Source of the DNA: Halorubrum sp. JWXQ-INN 858 | GTDB lineage: Archaea; Halobacteriota; Halobacteria; Halobacteriales; Haloferacaceae | NCBI RefSeq assembly: GCF_009806985.1 | Contig: NZ_WUAX01000005.1 | Coordinates: forward strand, 147,373-211,372 | DNA: 64,000 bases | Direction: 5' to 3' | Shown: positions 38,179-46,589 of the stretch, piece by piece | Numbering within the stretch: position 1 is the stretch's first letter | How the letters are laid out: every line of letters begins with the position of its first letter | Notes under the pieces: generated by a model | What the model was told of the DNA's origin: nothing | The model's input: the letters and a program-made list of their open reading frames with translations, nothing else | Databases searched by the model: none | Made by a program: the position numbers and the translations under genes

Positions 38179-38982
38179 ATGCTCCCACACGCTGACGACG
38201 CCATCTCACGGGACGGGAAGTCGCTCATCCTCGCGTACGACCACGGGCTCGAGCACGGGCCGGTCGACTTCGAACCGAACCCGGCGACGGCCGACCCCGA
38301 GCGGCTGTTCGAGCTGGCGAGCCACGACGCGGTGACCGCGCTCGCGGTCCAGAAGGGGATCGCCGAGCGGTACTACCCCGACTACGCCGACGACGTGAAC
38401 CTGCTGTTGAAGCTCAACGGCACCTCCAACCTCTGGATGGGGGAGCCCGACAGCCCCGTCAACTGCTCGGCGTCGTACGCGGCCGAGCTGGGCGCGGACG
38501 CGATCGGGTTCACGCTGTACGGCGGCTCGAACCACGAGGTCGAGATGGCCGAGGAGTTCAGTCGGGCCCAGGAGGAGGCCCGCGAACACGACATGGCCGT
38601 CGTCATGTGGTCGTACCCGCGCGGCCAGGGCGTCAAGAACGACACGAGCCCGGGCACCATCTCGTACGCTGCCCGGCTCGGTCTGGAGCTCGGCGCGGAC
38701 GTGGTGAAGGTGAAGTACCCCGGCTCCGCCGAGGCGATGGGCGAGGCCGTCCGGATGGCCGGGCCGACGAAGGTCGTCATGTCCGGCGGGACGATGCGTG
38801 ACGACGAGGCGTTCCTCGCGAACGTCGCGAACGCCATCGACGCCGGCGCGACGGGGCTCGCGGTCGGGCGGAACGTCTTCCAGCGCGACGACCCCGAGCG
38901 GATCCTCGACGCGCTGGAGGCGGTGGTCTTCCAGGAGGTCGACCCCGCCGAGGCGCTCGCGATAGCCGAGGACGACGACTGA
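38179..38982 (+). CDS. fba: Class I (DhnA-type) fructose-bisphosphate aldolase
   Basis: The 267-residue TIM-barrel enzyme starts LILAYDHGLEHGPVDF, typical of archaeal class I aldolases. It has KLNGTSNLWMG and the Schiff-base lysine region ADVVKVKYPG (Lys177 or Lys179), and ends with GLAVGRNVFQRDDP. It should interconvert fructose 1,6-bisphosphate and triose phosphates. A related aldolase of aromatic amino-acid synthesis (ADTH synthase) is less likely given the coupled fructose-bisphosphatase gene, whose ATG overlaps this stop (TGATG). Confidence 0.88.
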   Translation: MLPHADDAISRDGKSLILAYDHGLEHGPVDFEPNPATADPERLFELASHDAVTALAVQKGIAERYYPDYADDVNLLLKLNGTSNLWMGEPDSPVNCSASYAAELGADAIGFTLYGGSNHEVEMAEEFSRAQEEAREHDMAVVMWSYPRGQGVKNDTSPGTISYAARLGLELGADVVKVKYPGSAEAMGEAVRMAGPTKVVMSGGTMRDDEAFLANVANAIDAGATGLAVGRNVFQRDDPERILDALEAVVFQEVDPAEALAIAEDDD

Positions 38983-39860
38983 TGGCGGACGGCGACCCGG
39001 TCGTCGAGGCGGTGTTCGACGCGGTCGCGGCGACGGCCCCAGCGATCCGCGACGCGCTGCCGGGACGCCGGGTCGCCGACGGTGCGGAGAACCCGTCGGG
39101 CGAGACGGTGCTGGCCGGCGACCTGTACGCCGACGAGCTGCTCGCCGACGCGCTGACCGCGATCGACGGGGTCGGCGCGTACGTCAGCGAGGAGCGCCCC
39201 GAGGCGACGGACGCCGGCGAGGGCTACTCCGTCGCGATCGACCCCCTCGACGGCTCCTCGAACCTCCGGTCGAACAACGCGATGGGCACCGTCGTCGGCG
39301 TCTACGACGCCCCGCTTCCGGCGACCGGCCGCGACCTCGTCGCGGCCGGCTACACCCTGTACGGCCCGATCACGACGATGATCGTCGCGGACGCGTCGGG
39401 CGTCCGCGAGGAGGTCGTCGAGCGCGACCCCGACGCCGACGGCGGCGTCTCCCGGTCGGTCGTCGCCGAGGACCTGACGCTGCCCGACGACCCCACGGTG
39501 TACGGGTTCGGCGGACGGGTCCCCGACTGGACCGACCCGTTCCGGGCGTACGCCCGCGAGGTCGAGTCCGAGCTGAAGCTCCGGTACGGCGGCTCGATGG
39601 TCGGGGACGTCAACCAGGTGGTGACGTACGGCGGGGTGTTCGCGTACCCCGCGCTCACGGACGCGCCCGAGGGGAAGCTCCGGCTGTCGTTCGAGGGGAA
39701 CCCCATCGCGTACGTCATCGAGCGGATGGGCGGGGCGTCCTCCGACGGCTCCGGTTCGATCCTCGACGTCGAGCCGACCGGGCTCCACGACCGTGTACCC
39801 GTTTACGTCGGCAACGAGGCGTTGATCGAGCGGCTCGAGGACGCGGTCGCCGACGACTGA
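38982..39860 (+). CDS. fbp: Fructose-1,6-bisphosphatase (class I-like)
   Basis: The 292-residue phosphatase carries the metal-binding motif IDPLDGSSNL and downstream blocks YGGSMVGDVNQVV and YPALTDAPEGKLRLSFEGNPIAYVIE, as in class I fructose-bisphosphatases. It removes the C1 phosphate in gluconeogenesis. It is translationally coupled to the aldolase gene by a one-base overlap, so the pair runs triose phosphates to fructose 6-phosphate. Confidence 0.92.
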   Translation: MADGDPVVEAVFDAVAATAPAIRDALPGRRVADGAENPSGETVLAGDLYADELLADALTAIDGVGAYVSEERPEATDAGEGYSVAIDPLDGSSNLRSNNAMGTVVGVYDAPLPATGRDLVAAGYTLYGPITTMIVADASGVREEVVERDPDADGGVSRSVVAEDLTLPDDPTVYGFGGRVPDWTDPFRAYAREVESELKLRYGGSMVGDVNQVVTYGGVFAYPALTDAPEGKLRLSFEGNPIAYVIERMGGASSDGSGSILDVEPTGLHDRVPVYVGNEALIERLEDAVADD

Positions 39861-39927
39861 CGCCCCGGCGGACCCACCGCCCTTTTCGGCCGGTTTCGAC
39901 GCCGCCCTCGCCCGCCCGGCCCGAGCG

Positions 39928-40839
39928 CTAGCGCCGCGGCCTCGGGGGCTCGGACGGGTCGGTCCCCGAGTCGGCGGGCTCGTACCCGACGCGCTCGCGA
40001 GCGTGTTCGATGTCGAACCACGAGTTCGGGTTGTCGCTGATCCCGTAGAACGCCTCGAAGACCCCGCCGGAGACGGTGTCTTCGCTCGGCTCGGCCCCCT
40101 CGTCGAGCCCGTCGTCGAGGCACGCGTCGACGAGCGCGGCGCAGTCGCGCCGGGAGAGCCACGTACAGCGCATCCGGGCGACGGCAGTCTCGTAGTCGCC
40201 GTCGCCGCGTTCGTAGTCGCCGCGGGCGACCGCGCGCTCGGCGTCGCCGAACGGGTGGTCGAACGTCGGGTCCCTGACCGAGCCGATCCGGAGGGCGTAG
40301 CAGTCGATCCCCTCCCGCTCGGCGTACAGCCGGCACCACGCCTCGCCGGCCGCCTTCGACGCGCCGTAGTCGGAGTCGGGGCGGATCGGGCTCCGGTGGT
40401 CGACGGTCGGACCCTCCTCGCCCTCGTCGGGGTCGTACAGCGCGGGCGCGTGTTCCGTCTCGTACATCCCGACGACGTGGTTCGAGGAGGCGAAGACGAC
40501 GGTTTCGACCCCGGCGCGCGACGCGGCCTCGAGGACGTTCCGCGTCCCGCGAACGTTGTTGCGCTCGACGCTCGCGTACGTCGCGGAGACCGTCGGGTCG
40601 CCGGCGAGGTGGACGACCGCCGCTACCCCATGGTCCGTCATGGCGTCCGTGAGGTCCCCGACCGCGCCGTCCGCGCCCACGTCGACGACGACGGTCTCAC
40701 GGTCGCGGTGTGGGTGCGGGCTCCCGTCGCCGAGCTCGTCGGGTGCGGGCTCCCGGTCGAGCAGGACGTGGTCGTACGCCGAGCCCGCGGTCACCGCGGT
40801 GCCGACGGTGCCGTGTGCGCCGGTGAGTAGAACGGTCAT
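39928..40839 (-). CDS. SDR epimerase-family dehydrogenase, Azf/uronate-dehydrogenase-like
   Basis: This 303-residue extended SDR has LLTGAHGTVGTAV, catalytic YGASKAAGE, a specific SSNHVVGMYE block, and an ending GVFEAFYGISDNPNSWFDIEHARERVGYEPADS that recalls uronate dehydrogenases. Haloarchaeal NAD-dependent glucose-6-phosphate dehydrogenase (Azf) belongs to this same branch, so oxidation of glucose 6-phosphate or a sugar acid is possible. Family-level naming cannot separate the two. An acidic insertion lies around residues 45-50 and 140-148. Minus-strand GCTTATCC about 27 bases upstream is the promoter. The gene converges with fba-fbp. Confidence 0.75.
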   Translation of the reverse strand: MTVLLTGAHGTVGTAVTAGSAYDHVLLDREPAPDELGDGSPHPHRDRETVVVDVGADGAVGDLTDAMTDHGVAAVVHLAGDPTVSATYASVERNNVRGTRNVLEAASRAGVETVVFASSNHVVGMYETEHAPALYDPDEGEEGPTVDHRSPIRPDSDYGASKAAGEAWCRLYAEREGIDCYALRIGSVRDPTFDHPFGDAERAVARGDYERGDGDYETAVARMRCTWLSRRDCAALVDACLDDGLDEGAEPSEDTVSGGVFEAFYGISDNPNSWFDIEHARERVGYEPADSGTDPSEPPRPRR

Positions 40840-41044
40840 GGACGGCGTTCGGGCGCGGGACGGATAAGCGGTCGGCGGCTCCGTCCGCCGTATCGACGCC
40901 GTAAGCCGTCCGTATCCGGCAGTAACGTCAAGCGATCGGTCCGTCGACCGTGGTTACGAACGACCCTGCCGAGCTTACCCGCGACTATGGACCAGATTAC
41001 AATGTCCGAGGTCGCCGGAGTATCGGATGCGGAGGAAACCACAG

Positions 41045-41275
41045 ATGGAACTCTCAGACAAAGAAGAAGGCAAGCGCGTAGTCAACAGGGAAGGACAGGA
41101 GGTCGGGATGGTGTCCAAAGTCGAGGGCCACCGAGCGCACGTGGACCCGGACCCGGGGCTCACCGACTCGATCAAGTCCAAGCTCGGCTGGGGAGACTCC
41201 GACGAGGACATGTATCCCATCGACGAGTCGGACGTCGAGACGATCACCGACGACGAGATCAAGCTCAAGCGGTAG
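41045..41275 (+). CDS. PRC-barrel-like small protein
   Basis: This 76-residue acidic protein resembles a PRC-barrel domain (EEGKRVVNREGQEVGMVSKV, DMYPIDESDVETITDDEIKL). Such proteins bind RNA or protein partners. I chose the ATG at 41045 because a strong Shine-Dalgarno-like GGAGG at 41031-41035 is correctly spaced before it. The in-frame ATG at 41027 would add six residues and would fit a leaderless start from GATTACAAT near 40995. Confidence 0.7.
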   Translation: MELSDKEEGKRVVNREGQEVGMVSKVEGHRAHVDPDPGLTDSIKSKLGWGDSDEDMYPIDESDVETITDDEIKLKR

Positions 41276-41594
41276 TGCCGTCCCGCTTCAGCCGTTAGCC
41301 CGGCTCCGGCTCGGACGGAGAGATCGGCTCCGTCCGAACGGAAGCTCGGCCTCGACGCCGAACGCGGCTCGTTTTTTGTCTACGGGCGGACGACGCTCGA
41401 AGCCACTCGCTCCCGTGGGATGGCTCGAACTAGCTCGAAACACTCGCTTATAGTCGCGTTTACCTGACTTTGTGTGATTTTAAATTCAGTTAGTGAGAAT
41501 CTAAACTATTTGTAGCGGTTCCAAAAGAAACCCTTATACAAATCGGATCCTAACGATCGGTACGCTCCGGTATGCCGCTGCTACCGGCCGACAC
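41276..41594 (+). promoter_or_regulatory. AT-rich intergenic region with TraB-like promoter
   Basis: This 319-base gap has no convincing gene. About 41445-41545 is the most AT-rich stretch in the window (GTGATTTTAAATTCAGTTAG and following) and may bind regulators. CCCTTATACA at 41531-41540 is the likely TATA element, which would give the ATG at 41595 a leader of about 30 bases. Confidence 0.45.
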
Positions 41595-42332
41595 ATGGAC
41601 GCGAACTACGACGACCCCCGGATAACGGGCGAGCACCTCCGTTCGATCGACACCCCTACGGGGACCGTTACGCTGATCGGCGTCGTCCACGACCACCCCG
41701 CCAGCGCCTTTCGGGTCCGAACCGTGGTCACGGACCGCGCTCCCGACGTCGTCGCGCTCGAACTGCCGCCGCTCTCGCTCCCGCTTTTCGAGCGGTATGC
41801 TGAGGATACTCGCACTCCGCCGGTGTTCGGCGGGGAGGCGAGCGCCGCGATCCAGGCGGCGACCACCGACCGCGTCGTCGGGATCGACGGACCGACCCTG
41901 CCGTTCCTCCGCCGACTCGCCGCGACGCTGTATCACGAGGGCCGATCGCTCGAGACGGTTCGCGGCGTCCTCAACGGCCTCGCGTCGGTGACGAAGAACA
42001 CCCTCCGATGCCGGCTCGCGGGGTCGGTCGCCGCGATGACGTCGATCCGGCTGGAGGTCGACTCCCCGGTTATGTACGCAACCGGCCGGACCGATAGCCC
42101 CGAGCGACAGGCCGAGAATGAACGCAGCCAGATCGCGCGCGCCCGCGCCGTGATGGACACGTTCGAGCCGTCCCGGGCGGTCTCGTTCGGCGACGACGTT
42201 CGCGAGACGCACATGGCCGACCGCCTCGCCGAACTCCGCCACGAGGGCGACGTCGTCGCCGTCGTCGGTCGCCACCACCTCGACCCGATCGCCGAACGGC
42301 TCGACGCCCGGCTTGGCGGGTCGGATCGCTGA
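41595..42332 (+). CDS. TraB/GumN-like protein
   Basis: The 245-residue protein begins with the TraB-like motif TLIGVVHDHPAS, followed by VVALELPPLS, corresponding to the GxxH and ExxP/R sites of the TraB/EreA-like fold. It ends VVAVVGRHHLDPIAERL, matching the second GxxH site. Unlike many archaeal TraB proteins it lacks C-terminal membrane helices, so it should be soluble. The function of archaeal members is unknown; a peptidase role has been proposed for the fold. Confidence 0.72.
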   Translation: MDANYDDPRITGEHLRSIDTPTGTVTLIGVVHDHPASAFRVRTVVTDRAPDVVALELPPLSLPLFERYAEDTRTPPVFGGEASAAIQAATTDRVVGIDGPTLPFLRRLAATLYHEGRSLETVRGVLNGLASVTKNTLRCRLAGSVAAMTSIRLEVDSPVMYATGRTDSPERQAENERSQIARARAVMDTFEPSRAVSFGDDVRETHMADRLAELRHEGDVVAVVGRHHLDPIAERLDARLGGSDR

Positions 42333-42466
42333 CCCGGACTGTGGATCCCATTTCTGATCCGGATCGCTGATCCGGACCGCTGTCTCGAGCCGACCAACGG
42401 TCGCGCCTCGCTCCCGGCGGGATCGACATGGAAAACGGTTTAGGACCTACCGCGACACGTGAATCC

Positions 42467-44266
42467 ATGAAAGTCCACGTCGGCGCGGCGGCGACGGCCG
42501 AGGAGGCCGAGGCGATCGCCCGGTCGCTCGCGGAACACCTCGGCGTCGACGTCGACGTCCACGTCGGCGACGCCACGGAACCCGCGGCCAGCGCCACCGC
42601 GCCCGAGCCGACGTACCCGCTGGCGGACGACCTCGGGCCGACGGACCGAGAACGCGACTTACGCGCCGAGATCGACGACATCCTCCGCGGGGGACCGGAG
42701 AAGTACCGCGACCGGCTCCCCGAGCAGGGGAAGCTGTTCGTCCGCGACCGGCTCGACCTCTGGTTCGGCGGCGAGGACGGCACTCGGGGGACCGGCGACG
42801 CCGGCTCGCCGCCCGAAAGCCCCGCGGGCGTCCACTTCGAGGACGGGCGGTTCGCCGCCTTCGACGACTGGCACCCCGAGGCCCCCGACGGCGACGCGTA
42901 CGACGACGGCGACCGGATCCCGGCCGACGGTTTGCTCACAGGAGCCGCCGCGTTCGAGGGGCGCGACGTCCACTTCATGGCCAACGACTTCACCGTGAAG
43001 GCGGGGTCGATGGCGGCGAGGGGCGTCGAGAAGTTCCTCCGGATGCAGGAGCGCGCGCTGAAGACGGGCAAGCCGGTGCTCTACCTGATGGACTCCTCGG
43101 GCGGTCGAATCGACCAGCAGTCGGGCTTCTTCGCCAACCGCGAGGGGATCGGGAAGTACTACTACAACCACTCGATGCTCTCGGGCGCGGTGCCGCAGAT
43201 CTGCGTCCTCTACGGCCCCTGTATCGCCGGCGCGGCGTACACCCCGGTGTTCGCGGACTTCACGGTCATGGTCGAGGGGATGTCCGCGATGGCGATCGCC
43301 TCCCCGCGGATGGTGCGGATGGTCACCGGCGAGGAGATCGACATGGACGAGCTGGGCGGGCCCCGCGTTCACGCCGAACACTCCGGCTCCGCCGACCTCG
43401 TCGCCCGCGACGAGGAGCACGCCCGCGAACTCGTCGCCGATCTGATCGGCTTCCTCCCCGACAAGGCGGGCGAGAAACCCCCCCGGTCGGGGACGAAACC
43501 GCCGAAACGCTCCCCGGAGGGCATCGACGAGCTGATCCCCGAGTCGCCGAACCGCCCGTACGACGTCCGCGACCTGCTGGAGCGGATCGCGGACGCGGAG
43601 TCGATCCTCGAGTTGAAGGAGTCGTACGGGGCGGAGATCGTCACGGCGTTCTGCCGGATCGACGGCCGCCCGGTCGGCGTCGTCGCCAACCAGCCGACCC
43701 AGCGCTCGGGGGCGATCTTCCCCGACGCCGCCGAGAAGGCCGCGGAGTTCATCTGGACGTGTGACGCCTACGAGATCCCCCTGCTGTACCTCTGTGACAC
43801 GCCCGGGTTCATGGCGGGTTCGGCCGTCGAGAAGGACGCGATCCTCGAGAAGGGCAAGAAGATGATCTACGCGACGTCGTCCGCGACGGTCCCGAAACAG
43901 ACGGTGGTCGTCCGCAAGGCGTACGGCGCGGGGATCTACGCGATGGGCGGGCCCGCCTACGACCCCGAGAGCACGCTCGGGCTCCCCTCCGGCGAGATCG
44001 CGATCATGGGGCCGGAGGCCGCGATCAACGCCGTCTACGCCCGCAAGCTCGCCGCGATCGACGACCCCGAGGAGCGCGCCGAGACGGAACAGCGGCTCCG
44101 TGAGGAGTACCGCCGCGACATCGACGTCCACCGGATGGCCAGCGAGGTCGTCATCGACGAGATCGTCCCGCCGTCGGCGCTGCGCGAGGAGCTCGCGGCG
44201 CGGTTCGCCTTCTACGCCGACGTCGAGAAGGAGCTCCCCGACAAGAAACACGGGACAGTGCTCTGA
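42467..44266 (+). CDS. Acyl-CoA carboxylase carboxyltransferase subunit
   Basis: The 599-residue product has the two crotonase-like halves of a biotin-dependent carboxyltransferase. Clear marks are MANDFTVKAGSMAARGVEKF, LMDSSGGRIDQQSGFFANR, GPCIAGAAYTPVFADF, GPRVHAEHSGSADLV, VVANQPTQRSGAIFPDAAEKAAEF and KAYGAGIYAMGGP. It should transfer carboxyl from biotin to acetyl- or propionyl-CoA. The N-terminal 35 residues (VHVGAAATAEEAEAIARSLA and on) are an extra helical extension, and the gap to the core is acidic. No biotin carboxylase or carrier gene is nearby. CGGTTTAGG about 27 bases upstream is the promoter. Confidence 0.9.
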   Translation: MKVHVGAAATAEEAEAIARSLAEHLGVDVDVHVGDATEPAASATAPEPTYPLADDLGPTDRERDLRAEIDDILRGGPEKYRDRLPEQGKLFVRDRLDLWFGGEDGTRGTGDAGSPPESPAGVHFEDGRFAAFDDWHPEAPDGDAYDDGDRIPADGLLTGAAAFEGRDVHFMANDFTVKAGSMAARGVEKFLRMQERALKTGKPVLYLMDSSGGRIDQQSGFFANREGIGKYYYNHSMLSGAVPQICVLYGPCIAGAAYTPVFADFTVMVEGMSAMAIASPRMVRMVTGEEIDMDELGGPRVHAEHSGSADLVARDEEHARELVADLIGFLPDKAGEKPPRSGTKPPKRSPEGIDELIPESPNRPYDVRDLLERIADAESILELKESYGAEIVTAFCRIDGRPVGVVANQPTQRSGAIFPDAAEKAAEFIWTCDAYEIPLLYLCDTPGFMAGSAVEKDAILEKGKKMIYATSSATVPKQTVVVRKAYGAGIYAMGGPAYDPESTLGLPSGEIAIMGPEAAINAVYARKLAAIDDPEERAETEQRLREEYRRDIDVHRMASEVVIDEIVPPSALREELAARFAFYADVEKELPDKKHGTVL

Positions 44267-44330
44267 GGGGCGGCCCCCCAGTCACACGACGAGCCGGTCA
44301 CGTCGCGCACCGCACCACACCTGCCCGGCC

Positions 44331-45470
44331 TCACACGATCTTCATCATCCGCGTCTCGAACTTGCCGACGCGGACGCGGACCCACCCCGCGAGCTCGTCG
44401 TCGAGGTCGGGGTCGTCGGTGTCGACCCGCAACACGGGGACGGCATCGAGCTTGGCGCGCGAGGCGACGATCCGGAGGTCGCACTCGCGGATCACCGCGG
44501 GCGACAGCTGGGGGTTCCCGCGGCCGAAGACGAAGCCCTGGCCGCCGATCGGCGAGACGACGATGACGTTCTCGTCGCCCAGCGCCGCGAGGATCTCGGC
44601 TTCGGTCGCGTCGTGGACGACCACCGCGCCGTCGCGCCAGACGTCGATTCCGATCGGCGACGGCTCGAACCCCAACTCGGCTTTGATCGCGCCGACGGTC
44701 GACCCCGGTCCGAGCACGAACGTGACGCCCTCGCCGTCGCGCTCGCGGATGTCGTCGCCGACGCCCTCCGCGAGCGACTCGACGGTCCCGCCGCCGGTCT
44801 GTTTCGACGACTGGAGGTCCTCGGCGACGGGGACGTGTGCGACCGCGCGGAGCTCCGGATGGACCTCGCCCGCGCGGTAGTCGTCCTCGTCGATGTCCAT
44901 CACCTCGCGCCGCTCCGTCCGCGTGAACGTGGCGACGACGTCGGCGGCGTCCTCCGGCGACACCGCGAACACCGACGAGTACACCTTCACCCCGGCCGGC
45001 ACGCCGAGCATCGGCGTTTCCGTCCCCGACAGCGCCTCCGCGACGTCCGCCGCGGTGCCGTCGCCGCCGACGAACAGCACGATGTCGACGTCCGCCTCCC
45101 GGAGGGCCCGGACCGCCCGCTTCGTGTGATCGGCCGTCGTCGAGGGATCGGCGTCGGTTTCGGCGTCCGGCTCGGCGTCGGCGTCCGGCTCGGCGTCGGC
45201 GTCGGAGTCCGGCTCGTCCTCCGGATCGACGACCGTGGCGGGTTCGAAGCCGGCCTCGCGCACGAGCGACTCGCCCATCGGGTCGGCGACGGTCGAGACG
45301 GTCGCATCGGGCGCGACCGCGGCGAGCCGCGTCAGCGCCCGGCGCGCCCGGTCGGGCGAACGCGGCGTCGCGCCCCGGGCGATCGCCTCCGCGACCTTCC
45401 CGTCGGTTCCCTTCAGCCCGACACGACCGCCCATCCCCGCGATGGGGTTCACGACGACGCCGACATGCAT
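44331..45470 (-). CDS. ATP-NAD kinase family protein
   Basis: The 379-residue protein starts VGVVVNPIAGMGGRVGLKG and has VDIVLFVGGDGTAADV, the GGDG motif of NAD/diacylglycerol kinase folds, then GVPAGVKVYSSVFAVSPE. This is the COG3199-type ATP-NAD kinase, which may phosphorylate NAD or another substrate. An Asp/Glu/Pro/Ala repeat (DADAEPDADAEPDAETDAD) interrupts the N-terminal domain. The promoter is a perfect 14-bp palindrome around TTTATAAA at 45491-45504, 27 bases before the ATG. Confidence 0.82.
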   Translation of the reverse strand: MHVGVVVNPIAGMGGRVGLKGTDGKVAEAIARGATPRSPDRARRALTRLAAVAPDATVSTVADPMGESLVREAGFEPATVVDPEDEPDSDADAEPDADAEPDAETDADPSTTADHTKRAVRALREADVDIVLFVGGDGTAADVAEALSGTETPMLGVPAGVKVYSSVFAVSPEDAADVVATFTRTERREVMDIDEDDYRAGEVHPELRAVAHVPVAEDLQSSKQTGGGTVESLAEGVGDDIRERDGEGVTFVLGPGSTVGAIKAELGFEPSPIGIDVWRDGAVVVHDATEAEILAALGDENVIVVSPIGGQGFVFGRGNPQLSPAVIRECDLRIVASRAKLDAVPVLRVDTDDPDLDDELAGWVRVRVGKFETRMMKIV

Positions 45471-45490
45471 GTCCGTCCTTTCGTCCGCGG

Positions 45491-45504
45491 CCGTTTATAA
45501 ACGG
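45491..45504. promoter_or_regulatory. Palindromic TATA box
   Basis: CCGTTTATAAACGG is a perfect 14-bp palindrome with a central TTATAA. On the minus strand it is correctly spaced for the ATG at 45470. On the plus strand no gene begins about 27 bases downstream. Confidence 0.5.
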
Positions 45505-45549
45505 CGGCAGGCGATCGGCGAGAGCGTCGCCCGGCGCGTCGACGACGCC

Positions 45550-45591
45550 CGCCATCGAACGTCCGCCATCGAACGCCCGCCATCGAACGCC
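45550..45591 (+). repeat. 14-bp tandem repeat, three copies
   Basis: CGCCATCGAACGCC recurs with period 14 at 45550, 45564 and 45578, with one mismatch in the first copy. It lies between the palindromic promoter and the 37-residue gene at 45641. Confidence 0.75.
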
Positions 45592-45640
45592 CGCCGCCGA
45601 AGGATCAACGCTTAAGAGCGCCCCCGAACAAGCCCTGCAC

Positions 45641-45754
45641 ATGATTCCGCTCGCCGTCCAGCCGGAGCCGCTCCCGATCGACGCGACCGCGACCGCGGTG
45701 CTCCTCGTCAGTCTCGTGATCACCGTCCTGTGGGCGGCCTACTTATATCGGTAG
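45641..45754 (+). CDS. 37-residue single-pass membrane protein
   Basis: This tiny ORF encodes MIPLAVQPEPLPIDATATA, then a hydrophobic helix (VLLVSLVITVLWAAYLY) and a final arginine. It has one transmembrane segment and almost no charge. A CGCTTAAGAG element at about 45609-45618 is spaced about 28 bases before the ATG, which supports a real leaderless gene. I do not know the function. Its size suggests a helper subunit or regulator of a membrane complex. Confidence 0.6.
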   Translation: MIPLAVQPEPLPIDATATAVLLVSLVITVLWAAYLYR

Positions 45755-45780
45755 TCCCGGACCGACGCCGTCGCCCCGAC

Positions 45781-46479
45781 TCACGGCTCGCTCCGCTCGG
45801 GAGCCGTCGATCGATCCCGGAGCCACGCCGCCGCGCGCTCCGCCTCGGCGGCGTCGGCGGCGGTGATCTTCACCGTCACGTGCTCGCCCGGGTAGGATCC
45901 GACGCCGACCTCGAACCGCTCCTGTAGCTCCGTGAACCGGTCGAGCAGAGTGCTCTCCGGCTCCGCCACGTTGACCGCGACCGTGTGCGTCGGGGTCCCT
46001 TCGAACTCGTCGGCGACCGACTCGAACATCGCCTTCATCTCCGCGGGGACGCCGGGGAGGACGTACGTCGACTCGACGACCGCGCCGGGCGCGACGCCCT
46101 CAACGTTCCGCAGCGGGCGACAGCCCGCGGGGAGGTGTGTCGTCTCCGCGGTGAGGTCGTCGGCGCTGTAGCCCCGCTCGGCGAGCCACGCTGCCGCCTC
46201 CTCGTTGGCCTCGACCGCCCGGCCGAAGGCGGCCGCGATCGCGTCCATCGTCACGTCGTCGTGGGTCGGGCCGAGCCCGCCGGTGACGACCGTCGCGTCG
46301 TATTCGGCGTGGTACTCGTTGACGACGCGGGCGATCTCGCCGACCTCGTCCGGGACGACGGTCACCCGCCGGACCCGGACCCCTCGGTCGGAGAGCCGCC
46401 GGCAGAGCCACGTCGCGTTCGTGTTCTCGGTGTCGCCGACGAGGAGCTCGTCCCCGACGGTGACGATCGCGGCGTTCAT
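45781..46479 (-). CDS. CinA-like molybdopterin-binding-domain protein
   Basis: This 232-residue protein has the MoCF_biosynth/CinA N-terminal domain: VTVGDELLVGDTENTNATWL, TVVPDEVGEIARVV and VVTGGLGPTHDDVTMDAIA. It lacks the C-terminal nicotinamide-nucleotide amidase domain of bacterial CinA, as is usual in archaea. The domain may act as an ADP-ribose or FAD pyrophosphatase; this is family knowledge, not seen here. The ATG at 46479 is chosen from the standard N-terminus. Confidence 0.85.
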   Translation of the reverse strand: MNAAIVTVGDELLVGDTENTNATWLCRRLSDRGVRVRRVTVVPDEVGEIARVVNEYHAEYDATVVTGGLGPTHDDVTMDAIAAAFGRAVEANEEAAAWLAERGYSADDLTAETTHLPAGCRPLRNVEGVAPGAVVESTYVLPGVPAEMKAMFESVADEFEGTPTHTVAVNVAEPESTLLDRFTELQERFEVGVGSYPGEHVTVKITAADAAEAERAAAWLRDRSTAPERSEP

Positions 46480-46589
46480 GTCCGCACTCACGAGTGGCTC
46501 GCTGAAAAGGTCGCTGGAGGCGGACGAAAGACGGGTCGGGGAGCGATCGTGACGAGGGCGGGAGACGGGAGACGCGTCGCTTCTCGCCC

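Noticed and set aside
41276..41594. tRNA or small RNA in the AT-rich gap
   Set aside because: No cloverleaf, T-loop or conserved box could be found; only promoter-like AT tracts are seen.
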